A stretch of 64,000 bases of DNA from JAYREN01 sp963663375 (lineage in GTDB: Bacteria > Acidobacteriota > Holophagae > Holophagales > Holophagaceae): positions 1,488,001 through 1,552,000 of the forward strand of contig OY760195.1 in the NCBI GenBank assembly GCA_963663375.1. Reading direction: 5' to 3'. Within the stretch, counting starts at the first letter, position 1. Each line of letters starts with the position of its first letter. Positions 46,085-55,727 of this stretch are shown here, in pieces. The notes under the pieces were generated by a model. It searched no databases. It was not told where the DNA came from and was given only the letters and a program-made list of their open reading frames with translations. The position numbers and the translations under genes are program-made.

Positions 46085-47416
46085 CTATTCGGCCCCATTC
46101 TCCTTCCCGGAAAGCCCGTACCAATCCAGCTTTCGGGTGGCCAACATCACCGCCGCCAAGGCCGCGAACAGGAGCACGGAGCCCATCAGCAGGGCATTGT
46201 CTTCGGACATCAGGAGCCCGTAGAGCACGCAGAAGAGCAGCGTGAGCCCCGTCGCGAAGCCGAGACCATGGGCCAGGCTCTTGAGCACGTGAATCAAGTA
46301 GGCGCCCAGCAGGGCAATGCAGGCCGCGCTGGCCGCGAGGTAGGCCCACAGGAAGGGGATGTGCTCGGTGAGGCTCAGCAGCAACAGGAAGAACATCGCC
46401 AGGGCGAAGCCCACCAGGAGGTATTGCATGGGGTGGATCCGCAGCTTCCGGAGCAGCTCGAAGAAGAAGAACCCGGCGAAGACCAGCCCCACGAAGAGGA
46501 AACCGTACTTCACGGCCCGTTCGGTCTGCAGGTAGATGTTCACGGGCTCCACGAAGGCGACATCGAAGGCCTCCTCGGTGGGCCCGTGGCCTTCCACGTT
46601 GAGAATGGAATCCAGGCTCCTCGCCAGGCTGGAGACCTGCCACTGGGCCTCGAAGCCCTTGTCCCCGATCTGGTGATTCAGAGGCAGGAATCGGCCCCCA
46701 AAGCTGGGGCTGGGCCAATTGGCGCGCAGCGACACTTGGGTATTCTCACCTACGGGCGCGAAGGATAGGTTCTGGGAACCCGTGAGTTCCAGGGGAATCT
46801 CGAAGGCGAAGTCCTTCTTGTCCTGGAAGGCCAGGGTGCCGAGCTCGGCCTGGATGCCCCTGGGAACACGGCTGCGGGGGATACCTGGACGGAAATCCAG
46901 CGCCCTGCCCTCCCACTTGACCTGGGGCCGATTGCGGATGCCCCGCAGATCGGGAATGCCCACCACCAGGAAGCTGGGGCCGGGGGTGATGGCGCGGCCG
47001 GAGAGCTCCATGCCGAAACTCGGCGTCAGGGAAAAACGGCCCGTGAGGCGCGCCGTCAGATGGTAGAGCTGAGCCTTGTAGAGGCCCCGATGGCGCTCCT
47101 CCACCCGAGCCTCTCCCTGAATCTGGAGGTCCTGGGGCGGCACGATCTGATGCCCCTGAATCTCGCGGATGCGCCGCGTGACCTGGCCGGTCTTTTCGTT
47201 GGTTTCGGCCTCCTCCACCCGCTCGGTGTAGGTGAACACCAGCAGCGGCCCCACCACCTGCTGGCAGCCCGCCGCACTCTCGGCGACGTTGGCCTTCACC
47301 TCCTTTTGCCGCTGGTTCCGGGCCTCGACCTGGCCCTGGATCATGGCCAGGGGGATGAGCAACAGCAGCGCGAGCCCGACCACAGCCAGGCCCTTCCAGA
47401 GCAGGATTCTTCGCAT
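46085..47416 (-). CDS. creD: Inner membrane protein CreD
   Basis: 443 residues, close to the 450 of E. coli CreD. An N-terminal membrane segment is followed by a large periplasmic domain (about 35-310), then several membrane segments (FLFVGLVFAGFFFFELL, IHPMQYLLVGFALAMFFLLLLSLTEHIPFLWAYLAASAA). The IHPMQYLLVG...LLLLSL...HI motif is the CreD signature. In E. coli CreD is the most strongly induced CreBC target; its function is unclear. A perfect cre-tag lies upstream. GGAGG precedes the ATG. Confidence 0.93.
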   Translation of the reverse strand: MRRILLWKGLAVVGLALLLLIPLAMIQGQVEARNQRQKEVKANVAESAAGCQQVVGPLLVFTYTERVEEAETNEKTGQVTRRIREIQGHQIVPPQDLQIQGEARVEERHRGLYKAQLYHLTARLTGRFSLTPSFGMELSGRAITPGPSFLVVGIPDLRGIRNRPQVKWEGRALDFRPGIPRSRVPRGIQAELGTLAFQDKKDFAFEIPLELTGSQNLSFAPVGENTQVSLRANWPSPSFGGRFLPLNHQIGDKGFEAQWQVSSLARSLDSILNVEGHGPTEEAFDVAFVEPVNIYLQTERAVKYGFLFVGLVFAGFFFFELLRKLRIHPMQYLLVGFALAMFFLLLLSLTEHIPFLWAYLAASAACIALLGAYLIHVLKSLAHGLGFATGLTLLFCVLYGLLMSEDNALLMGSVLLFAALAAVMLATRKLDWYGLSGKENGAE

Positions 47417-47479
47417 GAACAGCCTCCATGAGGAACGGAGGAAGCATGTCGCGCCCTAAAGAAGGGAAGATGAGCCCGT

Positions 47480-47495
47480 GTGAAGGCTCTGTGAA
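47480..47495 (-). promoter_or_regulatory. cre-tag (CreB-binding site) upstream of creD
   Basis: The minus strand reads TTCAC-AGAGCC-TTCAC, matching the E. coli cre-tag consensus TTCAC-N6-TTCAC exactly. It is 63 bases from the creD start and 64 from the divergent secreted-protein gene, so it could control both. Confidence 0.8.
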
Positions 47496-47559
47496 GTGGA
47501 TCCGATGGCAGACATTCACTGCATACTAATATTTCGCGTTTCGCTTTTGGAGAATCTAT

Positions 47560-49239
47560 ATGGGTATTTGCAATTCCAGAGCACTGGCATTGATGGCGGT
47601 TTTAACCCAATGCGCCATAGTCCTTCTCGCACCCATGCCTCAGCTTTATGCCCAGGAAACAAAAGGTAAAGGGACGAGAGCCCGAGTGCGCGTTTTCGAC
47701 AAGCGCCATCGCAGCTACATCCCCATGGACTTGGAAGACGCCATGGATGAGTTGGACCGAACCATCAACCCCAAGGACAAGGAGCGTATCCAGACCAGCA
47801 AGGAAGATTCGGTCATGTATCACCACGGATTTGGGACCGGCCTCCGAAACGGTTGGGGGTTGTGGGGCGGGTCACGGTTGGCCCGTTGGTTCGACGAGCG
47901 CGGCATCTTCCATCCCGACGATATGTCTGGAATCATCCTCGAGGCTTGGTTCAACCGACTTCGCGGGAAGCCCTTTGATTTCGATGAGAAGGTCCGGGGA
48001 TACCAGGAATACTGGCGACGCTCCCAGGAGGCCCAGAAAGAGGAGGAAGCCCGAGCGGAGAAGGCTCGTAAGCGAATTCCAGAGATGATGATGGGCATTG
48101 AATCACCCGGGAAGCCTTCTGAGTGGGCGAGCCTCCCGGTCCGGAAGTCGATGAGTGGCGTTCGTGTCAGGTCGATGGTGCCCTTCCGCGATGGCGTTCT
48201 GCTGACCGAAAGGAAGACCATTTGGGCCAAAGGGAAAGGGGAGGACTACAGCTATACCCCTCCCTTGTTCTTCAATCCCAAGACCCGAACGCTAGGGCCC
48301 CTGCAGTGCCCGGAATTCGATCGCATCGAGAACGCTGTCGTCCTCGGCGAAACCATGGTTCTTGAAGGGATCAAAGCCAGCAAACATCGCATTCTCGTCA
48401 TCGGACCGGATGGGAGAACCGAGATCCCCATGCCCCCAGGGAAAGGCTGGATACGCCTCGGCTCGAACGGAAATCGACTGGTTGCTGTCTTCTCCAAATC
48501 CGTCTGGGAATGGGAAGGGAAGACCTGGAAAACACTTGGTCAGCCCAAAGATGATCTTCCTTGGTGTGGGATGCCCCCATTGGTGCGCGGAGACTATCTT
48601 TATCTGCGCGACGAGGGCCAACACGAGGACAACAAAAGCCTTCACTGGTTAAAACTCACGGGGGACGGGAGCTTCACGACCTTCCATACAGACACAGGAG
48701 TCGTTTGCTCTGAAGGGCCGCGCTGGGAATTCGTGTGGAGCTTCCCTTTCACGGCTTCAGGAGATCAATGGATCGCGACTGGTGGCTCTTATTCATCAGG
48801 GAGTCTGCTGCGACGTAGACCAAACGGGAGTTATCAAATCGTCATGATCAACGGTGAATTCACGTTCTCCGGAGACCTGTTGGGTAGCAGGAAGGCAAGC
48901 GACTCTCTTGATTTCCAGGCAGTCCTGCCACTGAAAGAAGGTGCCCTGCTGCTTGCAGGAAACCAAGGCATCTATCGACTGGAAGGCAATCGCATGGCTC
49001 CGATCTTGGGATTAAAGCGGACACATCAGTCGGTGTTTAGCAATGGCGCTCCAACCGACCCTGACCCGAAGGATCGTGGCAACTGGAACTTGGACCCTTC
49101 TCACATCTGCCCCCTTGGCCCTACGTCCTACCTTCTTGGTAGTGATTGGGAAGGTGTCTACCTCCTGGACCGCACAGACAAGGGGACCTGGGAGGTTACC
49201 TGTCTGGACGAGCCTGTCGGCTCTCCCGTGATTTTCTGA
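47560..49239 (+). CDS. Predicted secreted protein, paralogue A
   Basis: 559 residues. A signal peptide is likely (ALMAVLTQCAIVLLAPMPQLYAQE, cleavage near AQ). Residues about 30-170 are charged and helical. The rest is made of beta-rich, Trp- and Gly-containing segments, ending LLGSDWEGVYLLDRTDKGTWEVTCLDEP, possibly a beta-propeller. The next gene's C-terminus (VAGGTWGGIYRFS...GKWSIRCLDD) matches it, so the two are paralogues. I do not recognise a family. GGAG lies 8 bases before the ATG. Base composition looks lower in GC than neighbours. Confidence 0.75.
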   Translation: MGICNSRALALMAVLTQCAIVLLAPMPQLYAQETKGKGTRARVRVFDKRHRSYIPMDLEDAMDELDRTINPKDKERIQTSKEDSVMYHHGFGTGLRNGWGLWGGSRLARWFDERGIFHPDDMSGIILEAWFNRLRGKPFDFDEKVRGYQEYWRRSQEAQKEEEARAEKARKRIPEMMMGIESPGKPSEWASLPVRKSMSGVRVRSMVPFRDGVLLTERKTIWAKGKGEDYSYTPPLFFNPKTRTLGPLQCPEFDRIENAVVLGETMVLEGIKASKHRILVIGPDGRTEIPMPPGKGWIRLGSNGNRLVAVFSKSVWEWEGKTWKTLGQPKDDLPWCGMPPLVRGDYLYLRDEGQHEDNKSLHWLKLTGDGSFTTFHTDTGVVCSEGPRWEFVWSFPFTASGDQWIATGGSYSSGSLLRRRPNGSYQIVMINGEFTFSGDLLGSRKASDSLDFQAVLPLKEGALLLAGNQGIYRLEGNRMAPILGLKRTHQSVFSNGAPTDPDPKDRGNWNLDPSHICPLGPTSYLLGSDWEGVYLLDRTDKGTWEVTCLDEPVGSPVIF

Positions 49240-49254
49240 AGACGAGGAGAACCG

Positions 49255-50556
49255 ATGCGAACGAGCCAACTCCTGTTCTGCGCACTCGCCCTTCTGGTAG
49301 TCCAAGGGCCAAACACCACCCTCTTTTCGGCAACCCAAGCTCCTGATTCACCCGAGATGGAGATCCAAAAACTCAATCAGGACCTTGCTGGCCGGTTCAT
49401 GAAGTTGAAGATCCAGTCTGGAACAGGAGCGAAGGCCACCTTGCCTTCGCGCCGCACAGGAGGGCTTTCGGTCCGCCTCCTTGTGCCTTGGCGGCAAGGG
49501 CTTCTGGTCGCGGAAGAGGCTTGGGAAGCCGGAAAGAATAACTACCCTATTCGGTTGAACCCTTACTGGCTGGATGGCGAGAAGAACACACTCCATCCCA
49601 TCCAGATCAAAGGCGTGGACGCGATCCTGGATGTTGCGGTTGCCGGGGATCAAGCCTTTGTCCTCGGAACCAAGGGCAAGCAGCTCCACCTCCTGAGACT
49701 GGAGGGCGATGCCGCGTTGCCCGTCGCCCCTCCTGAAAAGCTGGAGGCTGCTCGCTTGGGCAATGATGAAGGGCGACTGCTGCTCCTGCATGGTCCTCGA
49801 GCTTGGCGGCTAGAAGGCTCAGGGTGGAAGTCCATCCCAGCCTTCAACGGCTATTGGCGAGGCAAGAAGGCAGAAGAATTCTTCGATGAAATGAGCCCAG
49901 GATTCCCACCCGAGCGCCTTCTTGGGCGGCTCGTCTATTGGCAGGCTCACCTTGACCGAAATACCGGAAGCCTTCCAAACCCTGAAGGGGAACAGGCATG
50001 GAGTGATTGGTTCGATGGGCTCGAGGTCAACGAGCAGCTTGCCAGGCTCCTCGGAGACCATTGGAGCATCACGCCAACTGGAGATGGTTCGGTGTGGATC
50101 GCCAGCGGCAGCGAGCAAGGCGAGCATCTGGTGAGAGTGCGCCCAGGGAAATCCTGTGAAGTTGCCTACCTGTTTGGAGATCCGGGGTTCGAAATGCCCA
50201 AGGATGGTCTCCCCAAGGGGTGGAAGCCTAGGGTTACCGCCAGTGCGGTGTCGGTGCGTCCTGATGGATCGCTACTCCTGTTCGGTCGCACGGGTCTCTT
50301 CGAGCTGAGTGAGGGTGTCCTACGCCCGCTCCTGCACTTGGAAAACACAGAGCAGACGCTGGATCTCCCTCACGGGCAAGCCAAGCTCATCTGGCGCTGG
50401 GACCCAGGACGTGTGCTAGCAGTTGGACGCGGACAATGGGTCGCTGGCGGAACCTGGGGTGGGATTTACCGCTTCTCACTCGATGATCATGGAAAGTGGT
50501 CCATAAGATGCCTCGACGACACAAATGCCGAACCTCTTTCCTTACACTTCAAGTAG
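49255..50556 (+). CDS. Predicted secreted protein, paralogue B
   Basis: 433 residues. Signal peptide LLFCALALLVVQGPNTTLFSATQA. The region about 65-110 (LPSRRTGGLSVRLLVPWRQGLLV) corresponds to LPVRKSMSGVRVRSMVPFRDGVLL of paralogue A. It lacks the charged helical N-terminal region of A. The function is unknown. GAGGAG precedes the ATG and it starts 16 bp after A, so the two form an operon. It converges on creC, 67 bp away. Confidence 0.75.
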   Translation: MRTSQLLFCALALLVVQGPNTTLFSATQAPDSPEMEIQKLNQDLAGRFMKLKIQSGTGAKATLPSRRTGGLSVRLLVPWRQGLLVAEEAWEAGKNNYPIRLNPYWLDGEKNTLHPIQIKGVDAILDVAVAGDQAFVLGTKGKQLHLLRLEGDAALPVAPPEKLEAARLGNDEGRLLLLHGPRAWRLEGSGWKSIPAFNGYWRGKKAEEFFDEMSPGFPPERLLGRLVYWQAHLDRNTGSLPNPEGEQAWSDWFDGLEVNEQLARLLGDHWSITPTGDGSVWIASGSEQGEHLVRVRPGKSCEVAYLFGDPGFEMPKDGLPKGWKPRVTASAVSVRPDGSLLLFGRTGLFELSEGVLRPLLHLENTEQTLDLPHGQAKLIWRWDPGRVLAVGRGQWVAGGTWGGIYRFSLDDHGKWSIRCLDDTNAEPLSLHFK

Positions 50557-50623
50557 CAGCAACAGACAATCAGCCCGCAGGCTAAGTCCCCGAAGCTCCT
50601 CCCAAAGGAATTACCGCCCGGCA

Positions 50624-52051
50624 TCAGGCGGCGGGAAATTCTAGCCGCGCCTCCACGCCCCCGCCGACCCCATTGCGCACCTCGATCCTTCCGCCGTGGA
50701 GCTCCGCCACTTCGCGCACGAAACTCAGGCCTAGGCCGGTGCTCTTCTTGCCCGTGACGGGCCGTGGCAGAGAGTAGAAGGGTTCGAAGATCCGATCCGC
50801 CGCGTACTCGGGAATGCCCGGCCCCTGGTCCTTCACGATCACCGCGACCCGCGCCTCGGCGGCTTCGAGGACCACCTGGATGCGCCCGCCCACCGGCGAG
50901 AAGTCGATGGCATTGTCCAGCAGGTTGGAGAGGGCCAGTTCCACCAGGAAGGCCTCGCCTCGCACCTGGGCGCCCTGTGCGCCAACGATCTCGATCCTCA
51001 GATTCTTCGAGGCGCAACCCGCCGCCTTGGCCGAAACCACGGTGGCCACGATCTCTCCAAGGACCAGCGGCACGGAGGCCTCGAGGCCCTGGCGATGCTG
51101 GAGTCCGGCCAGGCCGAGCATGCGCTCCACCAGGCGCTGGAGGCGCAGTTCCTGTTCCTGGATGTTGGCCACGAAGAGGCGCCGCTCCGCTTCGGGCAGG
51201 GGCTCCTCCAGCAGCTCCGCCGCCCCGTGGATGGCCGCCAGGGGGCTCTTCATCTCGTGGGTGAGGGCCTGGATGTAGCGTTCCAGGTATTTCCGTCCCT
51301 CCAGTTTCTCGCGCATGGCCTCGAGGGTCCGCCCCAGTTCCGTCAGTTCCCCGCCCCCCAGGGCGGGCAGGCTGGCCTTGTGCCCCTCCGCGACCTGGCG
51401 GGCGTAGGTCTGGAGCCTGCCCAGGCTCCGGGTGAGCCACCAGGAGAGGGCCAGGCCCGTCAACAGGGCGCCCCCCATCAACAGCAGCCCCGCCCGGAAG
51501 ACCCGCCGCTGGCTGCGCTGGGCGTAGGGCACCACGCTCGCCGTGGGCGTCACCACCGTGAGCACCCCCAGCAGCCGATCCCCCTTGAGGATCGGCGCGG
51601 CCACGTGCATCCGGGAGGTCTTCTCATCCCCGGCCACCACCCGGGAACTGCGCACCCCGTATTCCCCCTTCAGGGTCAGGAGCACATCGTTCCAGCGCGA
51701 ATAGTCCTGGCCCGCGGCCTGCCCCTCGGAATCGAAGACGACGAAGCCTCGGGCATCGGTGACGTACACCCGGAACTCGGCCACACGCTTCTCCATGCCC
51801 CAGATCTTGGCCTTGGGTGTGCGATGGACGTAGCGTTCCACGGCCTGCGCGAATTCGCCCTGGGCCAGGGTACCCGCTTCCAGCTCCGGCGCCGCCAGCT
51901 CCGCCAGCAGGTGCGCCGAATCCACCAGCGCCACCTCCATGCCCTGCCGCACGCCGGGTTTCACCTCCGCCATGAAGATGCGCAGCACGAAGAAGGCCGC
52001 CAGCCCCACGATGAGGAAGAACCCCAGCAGGACTCGGACGCTGAGCTTCAA
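50624..52051 (-). CDS. creC: Sensor histidine kinase CreC
   Basis: 475 residues, almost the same length as E. coli CreC. An N-terminal membrane segment, a periplasmic sensor with VYVTDARGFVVFDSEGQAAGQDYSRWNDV typical of CreC, a second membrane segment (about 190-210) and HAMP lead into HisKA with ALTHEMKSPLAAIHGAAELLEEPLP. HATPase has SNLLDNAIDFSP, DQGPGI and STGLGLSFVREVAEL. The start is TTG at 52051 in a TTGA overlap with the creB stop. CreC phosphorylates CreB in response to an unclear envelope or metabolic signal. Confidence 0.92.
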   Translation of the reverse strand: MKLSVRVLLGFFLIVGLAAFFVLRIFMAEVKPGVRQGMEVALVDSAHLLAELAAPELEAGTLAQGEFAQAVERYVHRTPKAKIWGMEKRVAEFRVYVTDARGFVVFDSEGQAAGQDYSRWNDVLLTLKGEYGVRSSRVVAGDEKTSRMHVAAPILKGDRLLGVLTVVTPTASVVPYAQRSQRRVFRAGLLLMGGALLTGLALSWWLTRSLGRLQTYARQVAEGHKASLPALGGGELTELGRTLEAMREKLEGRKYLERYIQALTHEMKSPLAAIHGAAELLEEPLPEAERRLFVANIQEQELRLQRLVERMLGLAGLQHRQGLEASVPLVLGEIVATVVSAKAAGCASKNLRIEIVGAQGAQVRGEAFLVELALSNLLDNAIDFSPVGGRIQVVLEAAEARVAVIVKDQGPGIPEYAADRIFEPFYSLPRPVTGKKSTGLGLSFVREVAELHGGRIEVRNGVGGGVEARLEFPAA

Positions 52052-52725
52052 TGGAGCCTTACCAGGCTGTAGCCCAGTCCTCGGTGGGTCTGGATGGGAT
52101 CCAGCTGGGGATTCGCCAGGCGCAACTTGGCGCGCAGGGTCTTCACGTGGGTATCCACGGTGCGGTCCCCGCTCTCCTCCGCCCCGGCCCACACCTGCTC
52201 CATGAGCTGCAGGCGCGTGAACACCCGCTCCGGCGCGGCCATGAGGCATTTCAGCAGCAGGTATTCGTACCGGGTGAGGTCCAGATCCTGACCGCAGAAA
52301 CGGATGCGGTGACGGCCTTCGTCCAACTCGAACCCCGCGGTGCTCGGTGCCGCTTCCATGCGCTCCATCCGCCGCAGGATCACGCGCACCCGCGCCACCA
52401 GCTCCCGAGGGCTGAAGGGCTTGGCCATGTAGTCATCCCCGCCAATTTCCAGCCCTACGATGCGGTCGACTTCCTCGCTGCGGGCCGTGAGGAAGATGAC
52501 CGGGATGGCGGAAAAGGTGCGCAGGCGCCGACAGACCTCAAAGCCCGAGAGATCCGGCAGGCCCACATCGAGAATGGCCAGCCGGAAGGATTCGCGGCGC
52601 AGTCGCTCTAGGGCCTCACCTCCCAGCTCGCTGCGGTGGGGCGTGAAACCCTCGGTCTTCAGGGCGTAGGCGATGGTATCCGCGATGGCGGATTCGTCCT
52701 CGATGATGAGAATGTCGCCGGACAT
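52048..52725 (-). CDS. creB: Response regulator CreB
   Basis: 225 residues of the OmpR type. The receiver has ILIIEDESAIADTI, LDVGLPDLSGFEVC (phospho-Asp), FLTARS and KPFSPREL. The DNA-binding winged helix is at the C-terminus (RVFTRLQLMEQVW, DRTVDTHVKTLRAKL). CreB binds cre-tags. The ATG follows the purM stop directly (TAAATG), so expression is coupled to purM. Confidence 0.92.
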   Translation of the reverse strand: MSGDILIIEDESAIADTIAYALKTEGFTPHRSELGGEALERLRRESFRLAILDVGLPDLSGFEVCRRLRTFSAIPVIFLTARSEEVDRIVGLEIGGDDYMAKPFSPRELVARVRVILRRMERMEAAPSTAGFELDEGRHRIRFCGQDLDLTRYEYLLLKCLMAAPERVFTRLQLMEQVWAGAEESGDRTVDTHVKTLRAKLRLANPQLDPIQTHRGLGYSLVRLH

Positions 52726-53763
52726 TTACCGGTAGCGAACTTCGCCCTTGCCTGCCACCAGTTCGCCGATGACCCAGGCAGCTTCGCCCGCGTTCTTGAG
52801 GGCCAGCAGCACTTCGGCGGCATCGGCTTTCTTGGCGATCACCACCATGCCCACCCCCAGGTTGAAGCTGCGGCGGGCATCCTCGAGGGGCATCTGGGAC
52901 TTCTCGATGAGGAAGGTAAAGAGGGCCGGGATCTGCCAGCTCCCCGTCTCGATGGCCGCATCCAGGTGCTGGGGCAGCACCCGGGGGATGTTGTCCGTGA
53001 GCCCGCCGCCGGTGATGTGGGCCATGGCCACCAGTTTCTTCGCCTTCACGAGCGGCATGAGCTGGGTGAGGTAGCTGCGGTGGATGGCCAGCAGGGCTTC
53101 ACTCACGGTCTGATCCGTGCCCGGCAGTTTATCGGTCACCTTGAGCCCGGCCACCTCGAAGCAGACCTTGCGGGCCAGGGAGTAGCCGTTGGTGTGCAGA
53201 CCGGAACTGGGCAGGGCGATGAGCACATCGCCTGCGCCCATGGCCTCCAGGCGCGGCAGCAGCTCGGCCTGATCCACCACGCCCACGATGGTGCCCGCCA
53301 CATCCACTTCGCCCGTCTCGTAGACGCCGGGCATCTCCGCCAACTCACCGCCGATGAGGGCGCAGCCCGCGTTGCGGCAGGCATTGGCCATGCCCGAAAC
53401 GATGGACTCGATGACCTCGGGCTCCAGGCGCTGGGCGGCGATGTAGTCCAGGAAGAAGAGGGGCCGGGCGCCCTGCACCAGGATGTCGTTGATGCAGTGG
53501 TTCACCAGATCGCCACCCACGGTGTTCCAGGTGTTGGCGAGGCGGGCCACCTTCATCTTGGTACCCACGCCATCCATGGAGGAAACCAGGATGGGCTGGG
53601 TTTCAGGGAACTGGGCGCTGAAGAGGCCGCCGAAGAGGCCGATGTCCGAGCGCACGCCAGCAGTCTTGGTGGCCTTCACCAGGGGCTTGATGCGTCGCAG
53701 CGCCTCGTCCTGACGATTGATGTCCACGCCCGAGGTGGCGTAGGTGACCGGCTGCTGGCTCAT
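52726..53763 (-). CDS. purM: Phosphoribosylformylglycinamidine cyclo-ligase
   Basis: 345 residues. YATSGVDINRQDEAL at the N-terminus, DGVGTKMKVA, LNTG-like ALPSSGLHTNGYSLARKV and AHITGGGLTDNIPR match PurM. It closes the imidazole ring to give AIR in purine synthesis. GGAGG precedes the ATG at 53763; upstream in-frame codons run through the promoter region and are not conserved. It leads a purM-creB-creC run. The linkage of a purine gene to a two-component system is unexpected. Confidence 0.94.
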   Translation of the reverse strand: MSQQPVTYATSGVDINRQDEALRRIKPLVKATKTAGVRSDIGLFGGLFSAQFPETQPILVSSMDGVGTKMKVARLANTWNTVGGDLVNHCINDILVQGARPLFFLDYIAAQRLEPEVIESIVSGMANACRNAGCALIGGELAEMPGVYETGEVDVAGTIVGVVDQAELLPRLEAMGAGDVLIALPSSGLHTNGYSLARKVCFEVAGLKVTDKLPGTDQTVSEALLAIHRSYLTQLMPLVKAKKLVAMAHITGGGLTDNIPRVLPQHLDAAIETGSWQIPALFTFLIEKSQMPLEDARRSFNLGVGMVVIAKKADAAEVLLALKNAGEAAWVIGELVAGKGEVRYR

Positions 53764-53894
53764 GAGGGCCTCCAGGCAAGGATTTTCCCACAGGCGCCCC
53801 GGGAATGGGTCACGGGGATATTGCTGTTCCAGCGATTCCTGACCCCCCTGGGTTTTGGGTCCCCCAATTCGCAAGTCCGAAAGGAGAGGATACG

Positions 53895-55727
53895 GTGGCA
53901 CACTCAGGGCCAGAACTCTCCCCTGATGCACCCCGCTTCGTTCGAGGCCCCATGGCAGGCATGGCACCCACTCCAGGCCCTTCCTCCGAGCGCATGGCGC
54001 GGCGGGGAGTTACACGGATCGTGCTGGGCTACGCCGGTTTCGCCGCCTTATGGATCCTGCTCTCCGATCGCGCCGCAGAGGCCCTGGTCCCGGATCCGGC
54101 AGCCCTGACATGGGTGAGCATGCTCAAAGGGTGGTTCTTCGTGGCGGTCACGTCCCTGCTGCTCTCGTTCCACCTGCGCCGTTTCGTCGCAAAGCTCGCA
54201 GCCCGGGAGGCGGAAGTCCGGCGCCAGGAGGCGGAGCGCCAGCGCACCCTGCTCCTGCTCCACGGGCTGGCCGAGGCCTCCACCGATGCCATCTACGTGA
54301 AGGACGCGGAGGGCCGCTACCTGCTGTTCAACAAGGCGGCCGGACGGATGATCGGAAGGGAGCCGCAGGAAATTGTGGGCCGGGATGACCGGGCCCTCTT
54401 TCCTCCGGGCGAGGCGGACACTCTGATGGCCGCCGATCGGCGGATCATGGACGGGCTCGAGGTCGCCACGCTGGAGGAGCACCTCACGACCCCGGAAGGC
54501 CCCCGGATCTTCCTGGCCACCAAGGGCCCGCTGAGGGGGCCCGATGGCAACCTGGTGGGTCTCTTCGGAATCGCCCGGGACATCACGGACAGGATTCGCG
54601 AGGAAGAGGCGCACCGACGCCTGGAATCCGAGATTCAGCACGCCCAACGCCTGGAAAGCCTGGGGCGTCTGGCCAGCGGCGTGGCCCACGACATGAACAA
54701 TGTGCTTGCCGCCATCCAGGCCACCGCAGAGCTGCTGCAGTCCCATCAGCCCGAGGGCGGGCCCCTGACCCGATCCCTTGGGCTGATCCTGATGGCCACC
54801 GGAAGGGGCCGGGATCTGGTCCGGGGGCTCACGGCCTTCGCACGCAAGGGACTCTCCGAGGCCCCGGAGGAGCTGGACCTCAACGAGCTTGTGCGCGAGG
54901 AGGCGGCCCTGCTGGAGCGCACCCTGCTCATGCGGGTGAAAGTCACAGTAGATCTCGCCCCGGACCTCCCGCAGATTCGCGGCGCCCGGAGCAGCCTCGG
55001 GAACGCCCTCATGAATCTGTGCGTCAACGCCGTCGACGCCATGCCCCGAGGAGGAGTCCTCACGCTGAGGACCGGGGCACGGGATGGGTGGGTCACCATC
55101 GCCATCGAGGATACCGGGGAGGGAATGTCCCCGGAGGTGCTGGCCCGAGCCACGGAGCCCTTCTTTACCACCAAGCCGGTGGGAAAAGGCACGGGCTTGG
55201 GCCTCGCCACGGTCCGGGGGGTGATCGAGGCCCACGGAGGCCACCTGGACCTGGAGAGCGAGGTGGGGCGTGGCACGCGGATCACCCTTCGCCTCCCGCC
55301 CCTGGGGGTGGAGTCCGGGGCCGGCCTGGACACGGACAGCGTGGAGGGGGAGGCGTCGAAGATTCCTGGCCGCCGCATCCTGCTTGTCGACGATGACGAT
55401 CTCGTGCGCACGGCCCTGGCAACTCTGCTGGCGGAGGGCGGTCATCAGATTGATGTCGCCGCCGACGGGGTAGCCGCCGAAAGGCGGGTGGCGGATGGTC
55501 TGGTGCCGGAACTCGTGGTGCTGGACTTGAACATGCAGGGGTTGGACGGACCGCAGACCTTCGGGCGGCTGCGAGCCATTGTCCCGGAGCTTCCCGTTGT
55601 CATCGTCAGCGGATTCCTGGACGCCCTGCCGCCGGGATTCACGAAGGACCATGCCCGAGTGCGCACACTGGCGAAGCCCTTCACCCTCGCGCAGTTCCAG
55701 GAATGCCTGCGGGAGCTGAATCTGTAG
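53895..55727 (+). CDS. Hybrid sensor histidine kinase with PAS and receiver domains
   Basis: 610 residues from the GTG at 53895, which has AAGGAGAGG 5 bases upstream. Two membrane segments (about 45-60 and 80-100), a PAS domain (about 125-235; DAIYVKDAEGRYLLFNKAA), then a kinase core of the NtrB/FixL type: GVAHDMNNVLAAI (phospho-His), LCVNAVDAMP, DTGEGM and GTGLGLATVRGV. A C-terminal receiver has ILLVDDDDLV, LDLNMQGLDG and KPFTLAQF. Divergent from purM. It may pass phosphate to an unseen partner. Confidence 0.9.
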   Translation: MAHSGPELSPDAPRFVRGPMAGMAPTPGPSSERMARRGVTRIVLGYAGFAALWILLSDRAAEALVPDPAALTWVSMLKGWFFVAVTSLLLSFHLRRFVAKLAAREAEVRRQEAERQRTLLLLHGLAEASTDAIYVKDAEGRYLLFNKAAGRMIGREPQEIVGRDDRALFPPGEADTLMAADRRIMDGLEVATLEEHLTTPEGPRIFLATKGPLRGPDGNLVGLFGIARDITDRIREEEAHRRLESEIQHAQRLESLGRLASGVAHDMNNVLAAIQATAELLQSHQPEGGPLTRSLGLILMATGRGRDLVRGLTAFARKGLSEAPEELDLNELVREEAALLERTLLMRVKVTVDLAPDLPQIRGARSSLGNALMNLCVNAVDAMPRGGVLTLRTGARDGWVTIAIEDTGEGMSPEVLARATEPFFTTKPVGKGTGLGLATVRGVIEAHGGHLDLESEVGRGTRITLRLPPLGVESGAGLDTDSVEGEASKIPGRRILLVDDDDLVRTALATLLAEGGHQIDVAADGVAAERRVADGLVPELVVLDLNMQGLDGPQTFGRLRAIVPELPVVIVSGFLDALPPGFTKDHARVRTLAKPFTLAQFQECLRELNL

